A DNA stretch of 64,000 nt from Amycolatopsis bullii. GTDB taxonomy: Bacteria > Actinomycetota > Actinomycetes > Mycobacteriales > Pseudonocardiaceae. The stretch spans positions 62,001 through 126,000 of the forward strand of contig NZ_BNAW01000023.1 in the NCBI RefSeq assembly GCF_014654205.1. Direction: 5' to 3'. The translations under genes were made by a program, and so were the position numbers. Below the pieces are notes generated by a model. That model saw only the letters and a program-made list of their open reading frames with translations. It was not told the DNA's origin and made no database searches. This document shows positions 57,995 through 64,000 of the stretch, one piece after another. Positions within the stretch are counted from its first letter, which is position 1, and every line of letters begins with the position of its first letter.

Positions 57995-58503
57995 TGTGGA
58001 TCGAAATCCTCCTGCTGTCGAAACTCGCCGTCGAGCCGATGCACGGGTACGAACTGCGCAAGGCGGTGGAGGCTTCGACCGGCCACACCCTGTCGAACAA
58101 CTCGCTCTACCCGACCCTGCGGCGCTTCGTCGACGCCGGTGCGGTGAGCCGCAGCGCCGAGGAGCAGGAGGCCAAACCGCCGCGGCACGTCTACACGATC
58201 ACCGAAGTCGGGCGGGAACTGCTGCACGATCTGCTCGCGGACTTCCCGGCCGAGCTCGCGCTCAACGAGCCGGAGTTCCTGGCCCGCGTGGGGAACTTCG
58301 CCTGGCTGCGCCCGGACGAACGAACACGCGTGCTCGAAGTCCGCCGGAAAGCGCTCACCGCCGAGCGGGAACGGCTCACCGGGCTCGCCGCCGGGCAGGC
58401 CGATCCGTGGAGCCGCGCCGCGTTGCAGCACGTGCTCGGGAAGTTCGACGCCGAACTCCGCTGGCTCGCCGAACTCACCACCGATCCGAGGGAAGACGCA
58501 TGA
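57994..58503 (+). CDS. PadR-family regulator
   Basis: A 169-residue PadR regulator: winged helix ([38 protein letters not shown]), then a helical dimer domain. It likely regulates one or both P450 operons around it. GTG 57994; its stop overlaps the P450 pair 2 ATG by 4 bases (ATGA), forming padR-P450-ferredoxin. Confidence 0.9.
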   Translation: MWIEILLLSKLAVEPMHGYELRKAVEASTGHTLSNNSLYPTLRRFVDAGAVSRSAEEQEAKPPRHVYTITEVGRELLHDLLADFPAELALNEPEFLARVGNFAWLRPDERTRVLEVRRKALTAERERLTGLAAGQADPWSRAALQHVLGKFDAELRWLAELTTDPREDA

Positions 58504-59705
58504 CCACCACCGAAGAGACGCCTCGCCTCCCCTTCGCCCGCGCGGACGCGCTCGCCATCGCCCCGGACTACGCGGTCCTCCGCCGGCAGGCGCCGATCAG
58601 CCGCGTGCTCACCCCGGCCGGCGACCCGGCCTGGCTGGTGACCTCCTACGAAGAGGCCAAGGAAGTCTTCCGCGACAAGCGCTTCGGCCGCTCGCACCCG
58701 GCGCCGGAACAGGCGTCGCGGATCTCCTACGCCGCCGTCCAGGACGGCCCGAGCGGCGACTTCGAGAACGAGGAGCGCGAGCACAAGCGGATGCGCCGGA
58801 TGCTGGCGCCCGCCTTCTCCGCGCCTCGCATGCGCGCCCTCGGCGACCGCATCGCCGAACTGACCGACCGCTGCCTCGACGACATGGAAGCGGCCCGCGA
58901 AAATGGGCCCGTCGACCTGACCGACTTCCTCGCCTTCCCGCTGCCGGTGCTGGTGATCTGCGAACTCCTCGGGGTGCCGTACGCCGACCGGGAGCACTTC
59001 CGCGGGCTGTCCGAGCGGATCGCGGTGATGAACGGCGGCGAAGACGCCCAGGCCGCCATGGCGGAATTCATGGCGTACATGACGAAGCTGGCCGACGCCA
59101 AGCGCGCGGACCCGCAGCCCGACGTCATCTCCGACCTGGTCGCCTTCCAGGCCGAAGACCCGACCTTCACCGGCGAGGACCTCGCGCGGATGGGTGCCGG
59201 CCTGTTGTTCGCCGGCCACGAGACGACGTCGACGCGCATCGCGATGGGCACGCTGTTCCTGCTCGCCGACACCGCCCGCCGCGACCGCTTCGCCGCCGAC
59301 CCCGATGGCCAGGTGAACCAGACCGTCGAGGAGATCCTGCGGCTGACCGCGACCAGCGGCACCGGCCTGCTCCGGTACGCCCACGAAGACGTCGAGATCG
59401 CCGGGACGCGGATCATGCGCGGCGACGCCGTGCTCATCTCCAGCGACGCGGCCAACCGGGACGCGTCGGTGTTCGCCGACCCGGACGGGTTCGATCCGGA
59501 CCGGACGCCGAACGTGCACCTCGCCTTCGGCACCGGCGCCCACGTCTGCATCGGCGCCAACCTCGCCCGCACCGAGCTGCGGACGGTGTTCCCGAAGCTG
59601 TTCCGCCGCTTCCCCGGCCTGCGCCTGGCCGTCGGGATCGACGAGATTCCGGTGCGCACCAACCGCGTCGCCGGTGGGGTCGAGCGCGTCCCCGTGGAGT
59701 GGTGA
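58500..59705 (+). CDS. Cytochrome P450, pair 2
   Basis: A 401-residue class I P450: I-helix [14 protein letters not shown]-helix TVEEILRLT, heme pocket [20 protein letters not shown]105-like overall layout. Substrate unknown. ATG 58500 in the padR stop. The ferredoxin follows 4 bases after its stop. Confidence 0.93.
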   Translation: MTTTEETPRLPFARADALAIAPDYAVLRRQAPISRVLTPAGDPAWLVTSYEEAKEVFRDKRFGRSHPAPEQASRISYAAVQDGPSGDFENEEREHKRMRRMLAPAFSAPRMRALGDRIAELTDRCLDDMEAARENGPVDLTDFLAFPLPVLVICELLGVPYADREHFRGLSERIAVMNGGEDAQAAMAEFMAYMTKLADAKRADPQPDVISDLVAFQAEDPTFTGEDLARMGAGLLFAGHETTSTRIAMGTLFLLADTARRDRFAADPDGQVNQTVEEILRLTATSGTGLLRYAHEDVEIAGTRIMRGDAVLISSDAANRDASVFADPDGFDPDRTPNVHLAFGTGAHVCIGANLARTELRTVFPKLFRRFPGLRLAVGIDEIPVRTNRVAGGVERVPVEW

Positions 59706-59709
59706 ACCG

Positions 59710-59907
59710 ATGAAGATCACCGTCGACACGGGCAGCTGCGTCTCGTCCGGCCAGTGTGTCCTGCTCGCGCCGGAGACGTTCGACCAGAACGAAGACGACG
59801 GCACGGTCGTCCTCCTCACCGAAGAGCCGTCGTCCGGCGAGGAAGACGCGGTCCGGCAGGCCGAGCTGAGCTGCCCGGCCGCCGCGATCCGTCTCTCCGG
59901 CACCTGA
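59710..59907 (+). CDS. 3Fe-4S ferredoxin of P450 pair 2
   Basis: A 65-residue ferredoxin: KITVDTGSCVSSGQCVLLAP and LSCPAAAIRL, C-x5-C and distal CP motif for a 3Fe-4S cluster. ATG 59710 immediately after the P450; completes padR-P450-fdx. Electron donor to the P450. Confidence 0.91.
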   Translation: MKITVDTGSCVSSGQCVLLAPETFDQNEDDGTVVLLTEEPSSGEEDAVRQAELSCPAAAIRLSGT

Positions 59908-59951
59908 GGGTCCGTCGCGCCCGCGTCCGGTTTGCCGGTTAACCTGCTTCG

Positions 59952-60515
59952 ATGACGGAACAGGCCGGCCGCAGGCGGGACGCGGCCGCGACGCGGCAGG
60001 CGTTGCTCGACGCCGGCGCGAAACTGTTCGCCGAGCGGGGGTTCGACCGGACGACCGTCCGGGACATCGCCGACCTGGCCGGGGCCAACCAGGCGCTGCT
60101 CTTCCGCTACTTCGGCAGCAAGGAAGCGCTGTTCGAAGAGGTCATCGCCCGCAGCGGACGCGAGCACCTGGAAACCCACCCGCCGGAGCGGCTGCTCAGC
60201 GCGTCGCTGCGCAGCATGCTCGAGCCGGGCGGCGACCGGAACCGGACGCTGGAGACCTACCTGCGCTCGTCCGGCAGCGGCGAGGTCGGGGCGGTGCTGC
60301 GCCAGGAGATCGGCGACGAGTACGCCCGGATCCTGGCCACCCTGACCGACGCCCCGGACGCCGAACTGCGCGCCGACCTCGCGCTGGCCTGGCTGATGGG
60401 CATCGGGGTCGTGCGCGAGCTCACCGGCAAGCAGCCGCTGGCCGGCGCCGACCCCGACGACATCGTCCGGCTCGTCCTCACCGCCGTCCGGACGCTGCTC
60501 GAGCGCGCCGAATGA
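59952..60515 (+). CDS. TetR-family regulator
   Basis: A 187-residue TetR protein: TRQALLDAGAKLFAERGFDR and ALLFRYFGSKEALFEEV helix-turn-helix, then the helical ligand domain with a C-terminal GKQPLAGADPDDIVRLVLTAV dimer helix. Target may be the P450 operons (a TetR-size palindrome is at 57900). It meets the convergent FAD/Fe-S gene end to end (60515/60516). Confidence 0.87.
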   Translation: MTEQAGRRRDAAATRQALLDAGAKLFAERGFDRTTVRDIADLAGANQALLFRYFGSKEALFEEVIARSGREHLETHPPERLLSASLRSMLEPGGDRNRTLETYLRSSGSGEVGAVLRQEIGDEYARILATLTDAPDAELRADLALAWLMGIGVVRELTGKQPLAGADPDDIVRLVLTAVRTLLERAE

Positions 60516-63251
60516 TCAGGGGAGCGCGCGGCGCAGCAGTTCCGCCAGGTGCACCGGCGTCCGGCCGGACTCCTGGGCGATCTGCGTCCGGCAGCTGAAG
60601 CCGTCCGACACCACGACCGTCTCCGGGGCGGCCGCGCGGATCGCGGGCAGCATCCGGTCCTCCGCCACCGCCTTCGAGACGTCGTAGTGGCCGCGCTCGA
60701 AGCCGAAGTTGCCCGCCAGGCCGCAGCACCCCGAGTCCAGTGTCGTGTTCCGGACGCCCGCGGCCTTCAGCGCGGACTCGTCGGCGCCGAAGCCGAGAAC
60801 AGCGTGCTGGTGGCAGTGCACCTGTGTGATCGCGTCGACGTCGAGGGCCGCGAACGGGATCGGCGCCCGCTCCAGCAGTTCGGCGAAGGTGAACGTCCGG
60901 GAAGCCAGCAGCGCGGCACGCTCGTCGCCCGGCATGAGCGCGGGCAGGTCGCCGCGGAACAGCGCCGTGCAGCTCGGTTCCAGACCGGCCACCTCGTAAC
61001 CGTCTTCGAGATACGGCGCCAGCACGGACAGCGTCCGGTCCAAAACCCGCCGGGCGACGCCGAGCTGGCCCGTCGACACCCACGTCAGTCCACAACAGAC
61101 TCCGCGGTCCGGCAGCACGACGTCGTACCCGGCCGCGGTGAGCACCTCGTGGGCGGCGTCCAGCACCGACGGCGTCAGGTAGTTGTTGAACGAGTCCGGC
61201 CACAGCACCACCCGGCGCTCCCCTGTCGCCCGCCGCCGGAGATCCGCGCGCGCCGACGTGAAGGGGGAAGCGGCGAACGAAGGCAACGCGCGTTCCGGCG
61301 CGATCCCGCCGAGCCGTTTCACCAAGCCCGCCAACCGGGACCGCCCGACGGCGTTGGCCAGCCGCGGAGCACGAGCGCTGAGCCGCAGCCACAACGGCAG
61401 CCAGCCCATCGAGTAGTGCGACGCCGGACGCAGCCGCCGCCGGTAGTGCTGGTGCAGGAACTCGGCCTTGTACGTGGCCATGTCGACATCCACGGGGCAG
61501 TCCGAGAGACATCCCTTGCAGGACAGGCACAAATCGAGCGCGTCGTGCACTTCGGACGAACGCCAGCCGTCCTTGATGACTTCGCCGTTGAGCATTTCGG
61601 CGAGCAGGTGCGCGCGCCCGCGGGTCGAGTGCTGTTCCTCCCGGGTGGCCCGGTAGCTCGGGCACATCACGCCGCCGCCGCTGGTGTTGCGGCACTTCCC
61701 GACGCCGACGCAGCGCCGCATCGCCTGGCCAAAATTCCCCCGGTCCTCCGGGTAGCCAAGGAAAATACTGTCCTCGAAGGACGAAGACGTCGACCGCACC
61801 CGCAAGTCGGCGTCGATCGCCCGCGGCGCCACCAGGATGCCCGGGTTCATCCGCCCGGCCGGGTCGAAGATCGCCTTGAACCGCGCGAAGACGTCCAGCA
61901 TCTCGGGGCTGTACATGCGGGACAGCAGCTCGGAGCGGGCCTGGCCGTCGCCGTGCTCGCCGGACAGCGAACCGCCGTGGGCCGCGACGAGGTCCGCGGC
62001 CTCCTCCAGGAACCGCCGGAAGTCCGCGACCCCGCCCGAAGACAGCAGGTCGAAGTCCAGCCGCAGGTGCAGGCAGCCTTCGCCGTAGTGGCCGTAGACG
62101 ACGCTGCGGCGCCCGTGCGCGCGCATCAGCTCCTTGAACTCGCGCAGGTACGCGCCGAGCCGCTCGGGCGGGACGGCGGCGTCCTCCCAGCCGGGCCACG
62201 CCTCCGAGCCGTCCGCGAGCCGCGTCGCGAGCCCGGCGCCTTCCTCACGGATGCGCCACAGCCCGCGTTGCGCGGCCGGGTCGTCGACGATCGCGAAGCC
62301 CGTCAGGTCGAGCGAAGCGGCCAGCGAACGGGCCCGGGAAGCCGGGTCGTCCCCGGCCAGCTCGACGAACAGCCACGCCCCGCCCGGCGGGAGGTCGCCG
62401 GCGCGGCCGGGAAGCATCGCGACCAGCTCGGCGTCCACACCTTCGACGGTCAGCGGCGACCACGGCAGGATCGACGGCACCGCGTCGGCCGCCGCGATGT
62501 CGGACGGAAAGCCGAGGACGGCCAGCACCCGCTCGCGGGGCAGCTCGGCGAGCGAAACCGTCGCTTCGAGGATGGTCACGCAGGTGCCTTCGGAACCGAC
62601 CAGGGCCTTGGCGACGTCGAAGCCGTTCTCCGGCAGCAGGTGTTCGAGCCCGTAGCCGGACACGCGACGCGGCCACGTCGAGAGCTCCTTGCGCAGCAAC
62701 GCCAGGTTGTCGCGCACCAGCGCGCGCAGCTCGTCGAAGATCCGCCCTTCGGTGGGCTCGTCCGGGCCGACCCGCAGCCGCGTGCCGTCGTAGAGCAGGA
62801 CTTCCAGGGAGCGGACGACGTCGACCGTGCGCCCCCACGCCACCGAGTGCGAACCGCACGCGTTGTTGCCGATCATGCCGCCGAGCGTGCAGCGGCTGTG
62901 CGTCGACGGGTCGGGGCCGAACCGCAGGCCGTGCGGGGCCGCGACCGCCTGCAGGTCGTCGAGCACCGTGCCGGGCAGCACCCGCGCGAGCCGCGCCGAC
63001 GGGTCCAGCGAGAGCACCCCGCCGAGGTGGCGCGAGGTGTCGATCACCAGGCCGGGGCCGCACGCGTTCCCGGCGACGCTGGTGCCGCCGCCCCGCGCGA
63101 TCACCGGCAGGTCACGGTCGCGGGCGGCCGCGACCGCCGCGACGACGTCGTCGAGCGTCCGCGGCAGCACCACCCCCCGGGGCACGTGGCGGTAGTTGGA
63201 CGCGTCGGTGGTGTACAGCGCGAGCGTGGCGGCGTCGGTGAGGATCTCCAC
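60516..63251 (-). CDS. FAD/Fe-S D-2-hydroxyacid dehydrogenase (YdiJ-like)
   Basis: A 911-residue fused enzyme: N-terminal FAD domain (GGGTSVAGNACGPGLVID, NNACGSHSVAWGRTVD) as in glycolate oxidase GlcD/DLD; then ferredoxin-like 4Fe-4S motifs CVGVGKCRNTSGGGVMC and CLSCKGCLSDCPVD; then two CCG heterodisulfide-reductase-like motifs (RGVCCGLTWV and DSGCCGLAGNFGF). It probably oxidises D-lactate or another D-2-hydroxyacid to the menaquinone or respiratory pool. GTG 63251; a TTG 12 bases upstream is an alternative. Divergent from the PHP gene. Confidence 0.9.
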   Translation of the reverse strand: MEILTDAATLALYTTDASNYRHVPRGVVLPRTLDDVVAAVAAARDRDLPVIARGGGTSVAGNACGPGLVIDTSRHLGGVLSLDPSARLARVLPGTVLDDLQAVAAPHGLRFGPDPSTHSRCTLGGMIGNNACGSHSVAWGRTVDVVRSLEVLLYDGTRLRVGPDEPTEGRIFDELRALVRDNLALLRKELSTWPRRVSGYGLEHLLPENGFDVAKALVGSEGTCVTILEATVSLAELPRERVLAVLGFPSDIAAADAVPSILPWSPLTVEGVDAELVAMLPGRAGDLPPGGAWLFVELAGDDPASRARSLAASLDLTGFAIVDDPAAQRGLWRIREEGAGLATRLADGSEAWPGWEDAAVPPERLGAYLREFKELMRAHGRRSVVYGHYGEGCLHLRLDFDLLSSGGVADFRRFLEEAADLVAAHGGSLSGEHGDGQARSELLSRMYSPEMLDVFARFKAIFDPAGRMNPGILVAPRAIDADLRVRSTSSSFEDSIFLGYPEDRGNFGQAMRRCVGVGKCRNTSGGGVMCPSYRATREEQHSTRGRAHLLAEMLNGEVIKDGWRSSEVHDALDLCLSCKGCLSDCPVDVDMATYKAEFLHQHYRRRLRPASHYSMGWLPLWLRLSARAPRLANAVGRSRLAGLVKRLGGIAPERALPSFAASPFTSARADLRRRATGERRVVLWPDSFNNYLTPSVLDAAHEVLTAAGYDVVLPDRGVCCGLTWVSTGQLGVARRVLDRTLSVLAPYLEDGYEVAGLEPSCTALFRGDLPALMPGDERAALLASRTFTFAELLERAPIPFAALDVDAITQVHCHQHAVLGFGADESALKAAGVRNTTLDSGCCGLAGNFGFERGHYDVSKAVAEDRMLPAIRAAAPETVVVSDGFSCRTQIAQESGRTPVHLAELLRRALP

Positions 63252-63308
63252 ACCCCCATTCAAGTCGACCGGACCACCGCGTGCCGAACCCGTGCGACGA
63301 TCCGCGGC

Positions 63309-64000
63309 ATGACGATCGACCTGCACGCGCACAGCACGGCCTCCGACGGGACGACGCCGCCCGCGGACCTGCCGCGGCTGGCCACCGAGGCGGGGCTGAC
63401 GGTGCTCGCACTGACCGACCACGACACCTTCGCGGGTCTGGCCGCGGCTTCCGCGGCCGCCACCGAGGTCGAGCTCGTCCCGGGCGTCGAGATCTCGTGC
63501 CGGCTCGACGACGCCGAGGTGCACCTGCTGGGCCTGTTCGTCGACCCCGGGCACGAGCCGCTGGCCGCCGAGCTGGAGCTGATCCGCACCGACCGGGAGC
63601 GCCGCGCGGTGCGGATGGTCGAGCGCTGCCGCGAGCTGGGCGCCCCGATCACCCTCGCGCAGGTGCGCGCGATCGCGGCGGGCGCGCCGCTCGGCCGCCC
63701 GCACATCGCCGCGGCGTTGGCCGCCGCGGGCATCACCGACGCCTTCACCACGGACTGGATCGCCGACGGCGGCCGCGCGGACGTGCCCAAGCACGTCCTG
63801 GCCGCGGTGGACGCGATCGCGCTGGTCCGCGCGGCCGGGGGTGTGGCGGTGCTGGCCCACCCGCGCTCGGTCAAGCGGCGGGCTTCGGTCACCGACGCGC
63901 AGCTGGCCGCGCTCGCCGCCGCGGGACTCACCGGGATCGAAGTGGACCACCCGGAACAGCCCCCGGAGGTCCGCGACCGCCTCCGCGAGGTGGCCGCGGA
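63309..64000 (+). CDS. PHP phosphatase, TrpH/YciV-like (3' partial)
   Basis: From ATG 63309: MTIDLHAHSTASDGTTPPAD, then ALTDHDTFAGL and VPGVEISCRLDDAEVHLLGL, RPHIAAALAA, AVLAHPRS, the metal sites of the PHP TrpH/YciV group (RNase AM / 3',5'-nucleoside bisphosphate phosphatase), normally about 280 residues. About 230 residues are visible, the frame is open at 64000. Divergent from the large dehydrogenase across 57 bases. Confidence 0.9.
   Translation, partial: MTIDLHAHSTASDGTTPPADLPRLATEAGLTVLALTDHDTFAGLAAASAAATEVELVPGVEISCRLDDAEVHLLGLFVDPGHEPLAAELELIRTDRERRAVRMVERCRELGAPITLAQVRAIAAGAPLGRPHIAAALAAAGITDAFTTDWIADGGRADVPKHVLAAVDAIALVRAAGGVAVLAHPRSVKRRASVTDAQLAALAAAGLTGIEVDHPEQPPEVRDRLREVAA

Overview
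The window is high-GC actinobacterial DNA with dense genes, frequent GTG/TTG starts and many 4-base ATGA/GTGA stop-start overlaps. A PIG-L (mycothiol-type) deacetylase, an ECF42 sigma factor with its DGPF partner, 3Fe-4S ferredoxin/P450 pairs and a FadE36-type kinase point to the Pseudonocardiaceae, most likely Amycolatopsis or a close relative; the genus is my inference. I see no rRNA, tRNA, transposase, integrase, CRISPR or phage genes. This is chromosomal metabolic territory rather than an island.

Layout. 1-2.9 kb: a LysR regulator (5' cut), a beta-lactamase-fold serine hydrolase coupled to a valine/leucine dehydrogenase. 3.0-9.6 kb: a divergent tryptophan-kynurenine cluster (kynureninase, tryptophan 2,3-dioxygenase, PaaX regulator facing a creatininase-fold hydrolase, an aryl-CoA ligase, an SDR and a crotonase-fold enzyme), which reads as Trp to anthranilate to anthraniloyl-CoA. 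9.6-13.4 kb: an operon of SDR, ACAD10/11-type kinase, histidine phosphatase, SMP-30 and VOC proteins. 13.4-20 kb: an XRE regulator, a large LuxR/AAA regulator, a small SnoaL-like ORF and an acyl-CoA ligase. 20-28 kb: a PolA-like polymerase, a secreted sialidase-fold protein, HrpA helicase and a small membrane protein. 28-35 kb: a lactate-monooxygenase-like flavoenzyme, a trans-acting enoyl reductase-like protein, a Baeyer-Villiger-type monooxygenase facing its TetR regulator, a secreted GH46 chitosanase, PHP and metallophosphatase proteins. 35-41 kb: a GntR regulator facing a sugar-acid dehydratase, a VanW-family wall protein, an MFS transporter. 41-51 kb: a repeat peptide gene (seven PTDWT motifs), a diguanylate cyclase, TrpB2, a dienelactone hydrolase, PAP2, a YtrA-type GntR pair, the ECF42 system and a phosphotransferase. 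51-56.5 kb: an IF-1 paralogue coupled to an acetyltransferase behind an attenuator-like leader, a VOC protein, an Fpg/Nei glycosylase, the PIG-L deacetylase, RidA and MtnA. 56.5-64 kb: two divergent P450/ferredoxin pairs with PadR and TetR regulators, a large FAD/Fe-S D-2-hydroxyacid dehydrogenase and a PHP phosphatase cut by the window end.

Most unusual items: (i) the 85-residue peptide at 41002-41259 with seven invariant PTDWT motifs in variable linkers, like a multi-core peptide precursor; (ii) a leader ORF of 18 codons plus three mutually exclusive RNA segments before the GNAT/IF-1 operon; (iii) a dispersed family of strictly 21-bp-period repeat arrays at three convergent gene ends, each abutting the stop codon of the leftward gene; (iv) the tryptophan-to-anthraniloyl-CoA cluster; (v) several very clean operators and long perfect palindromes.
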